Shown: positions 1-9,598 of the stretch, one piece after another
Layout of the letters: every line of letters begins with the position of its first letter
Numbering within the stretch: position 1 is the first letter of the stretch
Assembly: GCA_022702705.1 (NCBI GenBank)
Contig: CM040429.1
Location: forward strand, 5,386,073 to 5,450,072
Origin: Papilionanthe hookeriana x Papilionanthe teres
Lineage: Eukaryota > Streptophyta > Magnoliopsida > Asparagales > Orchidaceae
DNA: 64,000 bases
Direction: 5' to 3'
The notes under the pieces: model-generated
Database searches by the model: none
What the model saw: the letters and a program-made list of their open reading frames with translations, nothing else
Told to the model about the DNA's origin: nothing
Made by a program: the position numbers and the translations under genes

Positions 1-1018
1 AGTTGGGCCAATTAACAGTCGTCCAAATAAAAAATAGAAGTTTATGTAATTCTCTTTCCACTTTGGTAGGTCCACCTGAGGAAAATGAAGCTCATTCCAA
101 TTTTTTTTTTGGATTTATTTTGAGGGTGTAGCAGCACTAAAAAAAAAAAGATACTCAAATGAGATTGAATTTAACAACAAAAGTTATCCTTTATTAACTG
201 AAAAATAGGTCCATGAAGACCAAACTTCTGGATCAGAAAGGCTTCATGAACCCAAATATAAAATTTAGACCAACTTGTACCTTAAGAGATTTTCTTGTAA
301 TATATCTCTTTTTTTGTTTCGATTGCAAGCTAGATCTTATTTGTCGACTTTTCTTAGATGTTTTTTTTTTGCCGGGGTAGATTCAGTTAACTGGTTTGGC
401 TTTGTTTTGTATTTTAGATTGTTTTAAAGATAATACCATGCATGATTGGTCATACTTCTTTATAAAATAAGTCAAAGCAATTGTTGATAGTTTGCAATAC
501 TTTGTTCCCAAACAGTGTAAGTATGGGCTTTCCTCATTGATACCTAGTTACATCTAGATTTTTTAAAAAATTGCTTACCATTTTATACAAAATTATGCTG
601 TCAAATTATTGAGATAAGGCTAAAAAATTACATCAGCGCACAAGGCACAAAATACTAATTAAACTTTTCTTAGTTGGGCCAACGAGCACTCTCAAAAACA
701 AAGTGTTTGCAATTCTCTACCCATTTTGATTGGTCTAACTAAGAAACGTGGAGCCGAATGCTATCTTCCACGTCGATTTATTTTGAGAGTTTTGCAAGAA
801 ACATTCTTTATAGAGAATGATCTCCATGAGTAATTTACCTAGATGAAAAATGTGGTTCAACTTGAAACTTTTCTTATATCTCAGAGACTTGCCTGTAATT
901 TACCTTCTTATATATTCTGTTAAAAAGTAGTCTTCATTTGTTGCTATTTCTACTTTTTTTTTTCACCAATGTATATTCAGTTTAATCAATTTGTCCTTGT
1001 TTAATATTAATTTGTTTG
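1..1018. repeat. Diverged tandem repeat, left part
   Basis: No gene is visible. Two diverged units begin near 1 and near 672 with the shared opening AGTTGGGCCAA, and landmark phrases recur at similar spacing, for example TTTTGAGAG (about 119 and 782). Further degenerate copies follow the gypsy element near 6930-8560 (such as the GGATAAGGCTAATAATGAA phrase near 7332 and 8548), so the retroelement landed inside this repeat field. The stretch lies upstream of the WDR26-like exons on the same strand and is probably intronic, which is inference because the earlier exons are outside the window. Confidence 0.5.
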
Positions 1019-1754
1019 TGTAGCAGAACTCAAAAATAATTTTTTATTAATATAGAAATAGGGTTACAATATGATTCAAATGAAAAGGAAATACAATAAT
1101 AGACAAATCTTCGGTAGGGCTATAGGAAGAGTTCCGAAGACGGTGGTAGCATTGTTGGGGTCGTAGGGAAAGGTTTTGGGTAGGTTGGGATGGTGTTTGG
1201 TTGGTTGTAGGTAAGCTGGACAACAAGGTTGTCAAAGTGTGTAGAGGTAGCGGCAGAGTGGCAGATAGATATAGGGGTGGTTGGCGGCCAGGGGAGAGGT
1301 AGTAGAAGGATCGGTGAGAAGTGGAGAAGGATATTAGAAGGATACAATACCACCTCAGAGCAGGATATAATCAGAGCACCACCTGTCATCGGATACAGCT
1401 CTAGCAAGAAGGAAAAGAACTCCACATAGGAGATCTGTAGACTACACCACTAGAACTGATTCTTACACACATAAAACAACAATTTGTAGACTCTCCATTG
1501 TGGAAAAATAGTAAAGAAATAAAAAGGAAAACTCCCACACAAAAAGAAGGGTGGGGAAGGCAAGAAGAATCCAAAAAACGTTTCCTGCGTACGGGAGACT
1601 CGCGATAGCTCTCGATCCTCTTCCCATCTTCGTGAGCCTTCTACCGTGAGTTGGCCCTCCGTGGCTTTCAGCGCTCGTATTCGGGTGCTGTTTAAGCGCC
1701 CGCAACCGGGCGTTGTTTTAGCGCACGTATCCAGGTGCTTTTTTAGCCCCCACA
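1019..1754 (-). repeat. 3' LTR of the gypsy element
   Basis: It begins TGTAGCAGA and ends CCCCCACA on the + strand, and matches 6159..6927 along its length with many substitutions and indels. About 1674-1750 contains three imperfect copies of a roughly 27 bp motif (CGTATTCGGGTGCTGTTT-like), at the outer U3 end in element orientation. The position equivalent to the TATA box of the other LTR reads CTACAAATT here, so the promoter looks lost. Confidence 0.85.
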
Positions 1755-1849
1755 TTAGTCTCTCAGGGTTGGGGAAGCTTCGACCTCGTTTTCCGAAGCT
1801 CTCGGCTCTTCAAAGTATGGTGTCTATTCAACGACGTTGAATGTGGCTG

Positions 1850-2230
1850 AAATGTTGTAGTCCCCGGGCAGGTTGATCTTATAAGCGTTGTCGTTCAGCT
1901 TCTGAAGTACTCTGAAAGGTCCACTTGCTTTCGACCCGAGCTTCCCAAATGATCATTCGAGAAATCTTTCCTCTTTTAACCGAATTATACGAGACGTTAC
2001 TTTCTTTGTAGATTTATTTGCCTATGCCTGATTTTTGCGGATTTGTTTAGCAATCTTCTTGCCAACTTCTTTGTGGAGCTTTTGAATCTCGTGAACTCGT
2101 TCTGTGGCATCCTTGTTAATTTCCGAAGAGGGTTGGAGCGGCACCAATTTAAGTGGTGTGAGCGGATTGCGTCCATACACAATCTCGAAGAGAGTTAGTC
2201 TAGTATTTTGGCTGATGGATCAATTATATG
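1850..2230 (-). pseudogene. gypsy pol C-terminal tail remnant
   Basis: Minus-strand frames show a VYGRNPLTPL-like segment near 2150-2185, a basic helix-like stretch at 1997..2182, and a KLNDNAYKINLPGDYNISATFNVVE-type segment at about 1837-1920, interrupted by frame changes. This tail lies between integrase and the 3' LTR. A chromodomain was not confidently seen. Confidence 0.6.
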
Positions 2231-2299
2231 AAAATTAAGCTTGAGATAGAATAAGATACCACTGTTTTATATTTTTTTTTTCTCATAACATCTCAAAAG

Positions 2300-2885
2300 A
2301 TTATTGAGGTTCCGGTTTAACCTTTGTTTGTCCTTATGTCTGTGGATGTGCTGCCGAGCTGAATTGGAGTTTGGTGCCAAGATTTCCCCACAGTGTCTTC
2401 TAGAAGTGGCACAAGAATTTGACATCTTTGTCGGAGGTGTTGGTTTTGGGAATTTCGTGCATCCTTGCAATTTATCTGAAAAATAGATCGGCAATGCGTT
2501 AAGCGTCTAGTGTCCGGTGACGGGGTACAATGTGGTCCATCTTGAAGAATCTGTCTACAACCAATACAGAGTTCTTTCTTTGGGTCCTTGGTAGTCCTAA
2601 CACGAAATTTATGCCGATGTCCTCTAGAACTGGGAGTGGTGTGTATAATCCGACGTTCTGAGCTCTTAGCTTTGCTAGATGACAAATCCTGCATTGCCTG
2701 ACATGCCGTTCTACATCTCTCGTCAATTTTGGCCAACAAAAATGCTCGCTTGCAAGGGCGAGGGTCTTATCCCTGCCGAAGTGATTTCTAGTCGTCCGAT
2801 GTTGCCTTCCTGGACAACGACCTTCCTTAGTAAACACTGAGGAATGCACAACTAACTTCGGTGGAACAAGTATCCATTTGTGCAT
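2300..2885 (-). pseudogene. gypsy integrase remnant
   Basis: Frame 2499..2885 contains the HHCC zinc-binding segment (HFGRDKTLALASEHFCWPKL, then HVRQCRICHLAK) and the start of the catalytic core (INFVLGLPRTQ, VVDRFFKMDHIV). The frame shifts near 2500-2560, after which the downstream core continues in other frames to about 2300. Core acidic residues cannot all be placed in one frame, so it is inactive. Confidence 0.85.
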
Positions 2886-3112
2886 TAATATTGCTCCTGC
2901 TGGCTTCTCCTGACATTACTCCCATATGTCTTTGAAATCATTGTTTGTTTCATATGGATTCCTTATGAATTGAAGCCCACCACTCGAGCTTGCATGGATG
3001 TGATCAATAGATGTCAACGACTCAGTGCATCTGATTCGCAGTTCTGGCTTCCCGCCTTGTTTTTTAGCGGAAACTGAAATGATGAGGCTAGAAATTTTAC
3101 CTAGGTGGCGTG

Positions 3113-3625
3113 TCACCACTTCAGTTTGCTTTGGTTGTTGTGGAATTTTAGGGCCTCTTGATCTGTAAATAGTGCAAACTTGTTCGTCAATATGTAATAA
3201 CTCAAGTGTTCCAGAGCTCTTACGTTGGTGTAGAATTCTTTGTCGTAAGTCGAGTATTTCCTCCTGGACTCATTCAACTTCTCACTGAAGAAAGTGATGG
3301 GGTGTCCTCCCTGGCTTAGTACTGCTCCGATCCTCAAGCCGGAGGCATCACATTCTGCCTCGAAATGTTGGTTGAAATTTGATAGTGCTAGCATGAGTGC
3401 CAGTGTCGCATTTTCCTTCAGTGTGTTAAAACTGTTCTGGGTTGTTGCTGCCAATAAAACTCTTTTTCCAGAAGTTTGGTCAGAGTGGAGGTGATAGTGT
3501 TGAAGTTTCTGATGAATCTTCAATAAAAGGATGCTGGCCCCAAAAATTGCCTCGGCTCGGTTAATGACTGTGTTGCATCCTGGTTGATAATGGCCTCTAT
3601 CTTTACTCGATCCATATGAATGCAT
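3113..3625 (-). pseudogene. gypsy RNase H domain remnant
   Basis: This 170-residue open stretch contains FEAECDASGLRIGAVLSQGG, ITFFSEKLNESRRKYSTYDK and a FALFTDQEALKF segment. These are the standard motifs of the plant gypsy RNase H domain that follows the reverse transcriptase. It has its own methionine but is just a surviving piece of pol. Confidence 0.85.
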
Positions 3626-3629
3626 ACAC

Positions 3630-4160
3630 TAGACATGCTGTAACTCAGAAAGCATACCTGGCTTGTCATAAAGTGATATTTCTTCGGATGGGCATGTAGT
3701 TGCTCAGCTCACAGTACCTCGAATAGGTGATGCATGTGATCGTCCTTCGACTGGTTGTATACTAGAATCTTGTCAAAGTAGGCAACTACAAATTTTCTAA
3801 TGTGAGGTCGAAATAACTGGTTCATTAAACTCATGAAAGTGCTGGGTCCGTTCGACTGTCCGAAAGGCATAATGATCCACTCATATAGTTTTTCTCATGT
3901 CTTGAATGCGGTCTTCCAGTCGTCTCCTGACCTCATCTGTATCTGGTGATATCCGCCATGCAAGTCGATCTTGGAGAAGATAGTAGCTCCGTGTAGCTGG
4001 CTTGAGAGATCATCCAAGTGGGATATGGGAAATCGCTACTTTATGGTAATCTTGTTGATGAGTCGGCTATCGATGCATATCCGCCAAGATCCATCATTTT
4101 TGGGCACCAACAAAGCAGGGACTGCACGCGGGCTGGTGCTTTCTCTAACCCCCTTGTGAT
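3630..4160 (-). pseudogene. gypsy reverse transcriptase remnant
   Basis: Minus-strand translation gives the fingers/palm motifs in order: CIDSRLINKITIK, then a stop, RFPISHLDDL, IFSKIDLHGGYHQI, YEWIIMPFGQSNGPSTFM, and AYFDKILVY near 3745-3790. At least two in-frame stops are present. The catalytic YxDD box reads YFDK, so the second active-site aspartate is lost. Confidence 0.85.
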
Positions 4161-4273
4161 GAGATCCCACACCTATTTCTGTAATTCTTCATAATATGCG
4201 GGTCTCAATGTGTAGGCTAGTCGGTTCGACAATACCGATCCAGGTATAAGGTCAATAGCGTGTTGGATGTCCA

Positions 4274-4640
4274 TTAGTGGCGGTAATCCTTCCAGTAAGT
4301 TGTTCGGTCATAACATCCCGAGTCTTGTAGTAATGGCTGCAGTAGTGTTGGTACCTCTCTTACCTTGCTTCCTTTCAGGAGGCCTAATGCTAGTGTTGCG
4401 GGGACATCTTTAGATGACAACAGGAAAGTGATCCGGGGAATTAAAGCTGCCTCTGTATCGCTCCCGCCTTTCATATCTTTAGCAGGTAGCAAAATGACAC
4501 GTTTCTTATCCTTCCTGAAAGAATAAGCATTCTTGAAACCGTTATGTTGAGTCTTGCGATCGAATTGCCAAGGTCTTCCCAACATAATATGGCAGACATC
4601 CATGGGAACCACGTCGCATCATACTTTATCTTGTAGCTGG
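4274..4640 (-). pseudogene. gypsy aspartic protease region remnant
   Basis: A minus-strand frame at 4274..4612 includes DVCHIMLGRPWQFDRKTQHN, the conserved segment just downstream of the protease catalytic site in plant gypsy polyproteins. It is followed by several frameshifts before the reverse transcriptase. Confidence 0.75.
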
Positions 4641-4899
4641 TCTTCGATGGAGAAATCAACAAGATTCGATGGAGAAATCAACAAGGCGCTGCTTATCTAC
4701 ATGTATCTTATTTCCCTTTTTCAGCCAGGTAAGGGAATATGACTGGGTATGTGTGTCCAATCCCAAAATTTTCACCATGAGCGTGGGCACTGAGTTCTCG
4801 CAGCTCCCACTGTCGATGATCAGGCTACAGACATTTCCCTTGACTATGCACTTGGTGCGAAAAATGCTATGCCTTAACGAGGATTGGTCTCATTCTGGC

Positions 4900-6050
4900 T
4901 CGGATTACAGTACTCACCGAACGAATCACACTTTTCCTTTGTCTTCATGGAGTTGAAGGTCTTCTTTTGGACTCTCCTCTGACTCCTCACCGACTTCCTC
5001 AACGGCGCCGTGATCTATGAGTGTGACTACTCGGCTTGTTGGGCAACTGGAGGCTATGTGTCAGTAGCCATGACACCTAAAACACTTCCTGGCCAACATT
5101 GTATTGGAGGAACCGACTTTCTCTGGCGTCTTCCCACTCTGATCTGCCTTATCAGTTTCTTGTCCGATTTTGTTATTTCCTCCGAGTTACACTTGGCGGC
5201 TATAGAAGTTGCAGGTGACTGCTTAGCTGAAGATGGTGGTCTGAAGAACGACTGTTGCCTACTTTACTTTTGCTGCCTCTCCACCTTTAAGTCTAGTGTC
5301 TGGACGTCCCCCAACATTTAGTATGGTTGTAGTTATACCACATTGCTAATGGAGAGCTTTAGACTCTAGAGGTATCCGGTTATCGTGTGCTCCTCTGGCT
5401 CTGCAACTCGTACTTTAGCTGCGAGTGATCGAACTGGGCCGTGAACTCTTCAACTGAAAAATGTCGTTGCTGCAAATTGTAGAGTTTTAGAAATATGTCC
5501 TGGCAATACTGTGGTGGGAGATATTTCTTTTGCATTGCATTCTTCATCTTCTCCTACTTCGATCTTCTCACTTCGCTTTTTCTCAGCCTTTATAGATTTT
5601 CCCACCTTAAGGAGTCATTCTTCTTTTGTTTAATTGCAACTAGCTTGACTCGTTTGTCCTCTCGTACGTCTTTATACTCGAAGATTCGTTCGACTGATTG
5701 CAGCCTGTGGATAAACTTTTTGGGGTCCATGCCTCCTTAAATTTTTGGGAGGTTCATTTTGATGCCAAAGTCCCATTGACCTCCACATGGGGGGCTCTTC
5801 TCTCGGCCTCCTTTGATATTGGATACCAAAACAGCATGGTCGATATTTTTCGTCACTGTGATCTTTCTTGTAGAACAGATTCATCTCCTCGTCCTCGTCT
5901 TCTCTTCGCCTCTTCTGATCCCGATCGAAGGTAACATCTTCATGGTTTCCATCATCCAGCTATGTTAGTCTCCTTTGCAGACGACAAATTTCTCGTCGAA
6001 TCTCTTCCCGGGTCGAGTTCCGTGTATCTCTCCACGGTGGCATGGTTAGC
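4900..6050 (-). pseudogene. gag remnant of the gypsy element
   Basis: The minus-strand frames contain a gag capsid-like stretch (5480-5720, a YKDVREDKRVKLVAIK-like segment) and then a zinc knuckle at about 5040-5095 reading CFRCHGY-stop-HIASSC. This is the CX2CX4HX4C nucleic-acid-binding motif interrupted by a stop codon. No long open frame survives. Confidence 0.75.
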
Positions 6051-6122
6051 GCTGGGAATAAAAAAAAAATTAAAAATGATGGAGGTGGATTGGGGAGGAG
6101 TGGCATGGTTAGCGCTGGGCTA

Positions 6123-6134
6123 GCTCTGATACCA
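6123..6134 (-). other. Primer-binding site, tRNA-iMet type
   Basis: The minus strand reads TGGTATCAGAGC, the standard plant LTR-retrotransposon primer site that pairs with the 3' end of initiator methionine tRNA. It fixes the element's orientation as minus. Confidence 0.85.
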
Positions 6135-6158
6135 AATGAAGCTGGAACTAGTTAGGAT

Positions 6159-6927
6159 GTAGCAGAGCACAAAAACAAACATTTATTAATATAGAAATAA
6201 GTTTACAATATGACTCAAACAGAAAGGAAATACAATAATAGACTACTCTTTGGTTAGGGCTGTAGGAAAAGTGCTGAAGGCGGTAGTGACATTGTCGGGG
6301 TGGTAGGGAAAGGTGGGGAAGGCCGGTGGTTGTTTGGGTAGGTTGGGATGGTGTTTGGTTGGTTGTAGGTAAGTTGGGAAGCAAGGTTGTGGACAGAATA
6401 GAGGTGGCGGCAGAGTGGTGGAGGGATATGGGGTGGTCGGTGGCTAAGGGAGAGGTAGGAGAAGGGTTGGGGAGAAGTAGAGAAGGAGATTGGAAGGATA
6501 AAATACCATATTGGAGCAAGATACAACTAGAGCAACACCTGTCGTCAGATACAATTCTAGCAAGAGGGAGAACTCCAGAAAGGAGAACTAAAGAATACAC
6601 AATTAGAACTGACTGTTACACATAGAAAACAACAATTTATAGGCTCTCAACTATGGAAAATAGGAAAGAAATAACAAAGGAAAATTCCCACACAAAAGGT
6701 AGCGGTGGCGAAGGCAAGAAGAATCTAGAAAATGCTTCCTAGGTGCGGTTTCCTGGACAGCGATAGTTTGCGATCCTGTCCCTGCTTAGCACCTCTTACT
6801 GTCTTCACGAGACTCTCCCGCAGGTTGGCCCTCTGCGGCTTTCGGTGCCCGTATTCTGGTGCTGTTTTAGCCTCATAACCGCGTGCAGTTTTAGTTGTAT
6901 CCGGGTGCTTTTTTAGTGCCCCCATCA
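6159..6927 (-). repeat. 5' LTR of the gypsy element
   Basis: This copy opens TGTAGCAGAGC on the + strand and ends GCCCCCATCA; read on the minus strand it starts TGATGGGGGC. It carries the same three ~27 bp subrepeats near 6848-6925. The primer-binding site lies 24 bp inside its inner edge, a wider gap than usual, so the inner boundary may be slightly misplaced. Confidence 0.85.
6634..6642 (-). promoter_or_regulatory. TATA box of the gypsy 5' LTR
   Basis: Read on the minus strand the site is CTATAAATT, placed inside the LTR as expected for a retrotransposon promoter. The matching site in the other LTR is mutated. Activity is unknown. Confidence 0.45.
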
Positions 6928-7789
6928 ATATAACATCGTGCATGCTAGGTCATACTTCTTTATTAAGCAAGTCTCAAAATCAGTTGATAGTTTTGCCTTT
7001 TTCCTGTAAGTTACCTTTTTTATTTATGCTGCAGAGTACTTATCATTTTGTCATTCTTTTTTTGCATTTCTTTTTACCAATATATGTTCAGTTTATTTTG
7101 TTTGTTTTTATTTAGCAGTATATTGCTCATGTGACATTATGTCTAATTGGAATGCTTCTTTATACAACAAGTTTTTCAAAAAATAGTATATTGTTTGCTA
7201 TTTTTACTAAACTTCGTTCCGAACTGGTCTCAGTGAAAGCTTTTCTTTTTTTCTTTATTAATACTGATTTGCATGTAGAATTAAAAAAAAAATCATTATT
7301 GTTGGATAAAAAATAACTTGCCAAATAATTGGGATAAGGCTAATAATGAAGATAATTATTGTCGTAAAAAATTACTTTGCCACACTAGGCAAAAATAAAA
7401 ATTGCTGCTTAATCTACCTAAGAAAAGTGGAGCCCAATCCTAATTTTCATGCGGATTTTTTTGAGAGTATACCGCTACTTATCAAAAAGTTATTCATAGA
7501 ACTGAATTTAACAGAAAACTTAACATCGTAAAAAGAAGGATCTCCATGAAAACCTAAAATTTAATCGAAGGACCAACTTGTTAATAAAATTGCGCCATAA
7601 ATAGAAAATGTGGGCCAACTTGAAACTTCTCTTATATCTTAATGAATCGCCTCTAATTTAACTTTTTATTTCTTGTTGCAAACTTGTTTTGCCTGTCAGT
7701 TTAATTGTTTCCTAGAAATTTCTTTCACCAATATAAGTTCAGTTTGATTAGTTTCTTTATCTTGTATTAGGAGTGAACATTTTAGATTT
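6928..7789. repeat. Diverged tandem repeat, right part
   Basis: No gene is seen. The sequence continues the repeat field broken by the gypsy element: the start (ACATCGTGCATGCTAGGTCATACTTCTTTAT) resembles 433-465, and copies of the CACCAATATAAGTTCAGTTT phrase occur near 7075 and 7727. It is probably intronic DNA of the WDR26-like gene. Confidence 0.45.
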
Positions 7790-8355
7790 CTTGTGGTGGT
7801 AATATAGGTGGTGATGTTATTAGTAGAATTCAAGTTGGATGACTGAAGTGGAGGAATGCATCAGGCCTATTATGTTACAGAAAAATACTGCTTAGAATTA
7901 AAGAAAAATTTAGAAGATGGTGGCGAGACATGCAATGCTTTATGGTGAATAATGTTGGCTTGTAAAAGTGAAACATAAAATTAAGTCTTTGAAGAGAGAA
8001 TGCTTAGGTGGACGAGTGGCTTTGCACTTTGAGACAAAATGTGAAATAAATATATCCGTGAAAGCATTGGAGTAGCTCCAATTGCAGACGAAGTTAGAGT
8101 CATCTTAGATTGTTTGGTCACATTAAACATCGACCGTCTGATGACCCAGTTAGAAGAGTTGATGTTTTAGATTTGACTTATGTTAATAAAACTAACGGTA
8201 GACCTGAAAGGTGTGGCATATTGTATAAAAATTGATCTTAATTTATTATTAAATGAAAATATGAAGCTCGGTAAGACATGCATAAAAATGAACTGGTAGC
8301 CAACCCCACTTAGTGGGATAAAGGCTTGTTGTTGTTGTTGTTGTTGTTGTTGTTT
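7790..8355 (+). mobile_element. 5'-truncated RTE-type LINE copy
   Basis: About 565 bp matches the 3' end of the full RTE copy at 25971..29113, here on the + strand. It keeps the C-terminal coding remnant, the CCCACTTAGTGGGATAAAGGC 3' end and a (TTG)n tail at about 8327-8355. The coding frame is fully degraded. No clear target duplication was found. Confidence 0.8.
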
Positions 8356-9295
8356 TGTACTTAGCTGTGGTATTATGTATGTTGGTTCACACTTTATGCA
8401 AAAAGTCTGAAAAGTAGTTGATATTTTTTGTTGAACTTTGTTTCTAATAGATGTCAGTTCGTGCCTTCGCAATGATACCGATTTACATATTGATTTTTTT
8501 TTTTAATTATTTATCATTTTACTGAAAAATAAGCTTCCAAATTATGGAGATAAGGCTAATAATGAACTTAATGATTTTCCTTATGAGCTTTTTGTGCAAT
8601 TGTGGATTGAGATATCCCTGTGAGCTCTCAGTGCAATTGTGGATTGAGGTTTTTTATTCTTCTGTTTAGTGATTTTTTTCCCCCGATTCTTGATTTCTTT
8701 TTTCTTGCAAGTGGTGTGATAAAATGCTTGAATTTTTAAAAAAAATTGATTTCATTTGGTTTTAGACTATAAAATATATTTTTTTAATCAAACAGGTCAT
8801 TTTCATACATCCAGATTTCTTTGCATTATTTCAAATCGAAGGATATTAATTTTTCCTTTCGTGCAGATTTGTGTATTTCAGGGTTCATCCAAAGTGGTTA
8901 ATAGTTCTCTATATTAGAAAATTTTTAATTTAAAATTTGAGTTTATATTCATGATTTTATGCATTTCATTCAAATTCTGCGTTTACAAATCATGCAACAC
9001 AAGATTTCATGCACTAGATTTTGTATCAATGCTTACAGTTTTGTCAATTTGTGAACTAGTAGTCTGGCAAAATAGCTATGCCAATTGACAAAATAAGAAA
9101 AGATTCAATTTATATGCAATTAGTTAAGTTATGATTCTATACAAATTCAACATGTTTGATGAGGGCTGACTCCCAATCTAGAAAGTTGAGTATTGACTTC
9201 TTTACCTTGAGAAATAAGGACAGGTTTTGAACAACACAGTAACATAGCGCCATTCGCGCTAGTTTCTAGTAAACATGATTGTTAAAGGTAAATCT
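8356..9295. other. AT-rich non-coding DNA upstream of WDR26-like exon
   Basis: No coding or RNA feature is visible. There is a short local duplication near 8590-8650 (GAGCTTTTTGTGCAATTGTGGATTGAG repeated in altered form). It is probably intron sequence. Confidence 0.4.
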
Positions 9296-9352
9296 TAAGT
9301 GTTAGGTATGTAAATACGTAGGAATCGGGTAATTATCTATGTAAATGCCCCC
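9296..9352. repeat. MITE family 1 half-copy
   Basis: The right half of the abundant MITE is present: AGTGTTAGGTATGTAAATAC followed by a variant of GGTATGTATGTAAATGCCCC. The left half is missing. It lies about 250 bp upstream of the WDR26-like exon. Confidence 0.6.
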
Positions 9353-9598
9353 ATTTCAAGGAAAAAAATATTGCATCAGGACTCCAATCAGGATCTACCA
9401 CGTAAACTTTGATTGGAGCTCTGCATCAAGACTTCTGGTATAGTAATTTTTTTTTCTAAGTGGTTTTGATGCCAATACTTCTAGTGATTTTGAAGACAGG
9501 TTCTTTCTACTTTGCACTAATTTTCTTAATATATATTTGTAGAAGAGCAAATCCCCTTTTTTTTATTCAGATATTTATTATTTCATATCATGTTATAG

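Larger units (their letters stand above)
1019..6927 (-). mobile_element. Ty3/gypsy LTR retrotransposon, decayed full-length copy
   Basis: The element reads on the minus strand, with its 5' LTR at 6159..6927 and its 3' LTR at 1019..1754. A perfect tRNA-iMet primer-binding site (TGGTATCAGAGC on the minus strand) sits at 6123..6134. Reading leftwards, the internal region shows gag with a zinc knuckle, protease, reverse transcriptase, RNase H and integrase, which is the Ty3/gypsy order. The coding region is broken by stops and frameshifts throughout. The end after integrase encodes a KLNDNAYKINLPG-like segment near 1860-1920, as in gypsy elements with a C-terminal extension. I could not find a clean 5 bp target duplication. 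The LTRs are clearly diverged, so the insertion is old. Confidence 0.92.

Noticed and set aside
1019..6927. A 5 bp target duplication for the gypsy element
   Set aside because: Left flank (GTTTG) and right flank (ATATA) do not match, and the surrounding repeat field makes any short match unreliable.
1..9598. Missing N-terminal LisH/CTLH exons of the WDR26-like gene
   Set aside because: I searched for the characteristic text upstream of the DGTLSLKH segment and found none; the exons most likely lie left of the window.
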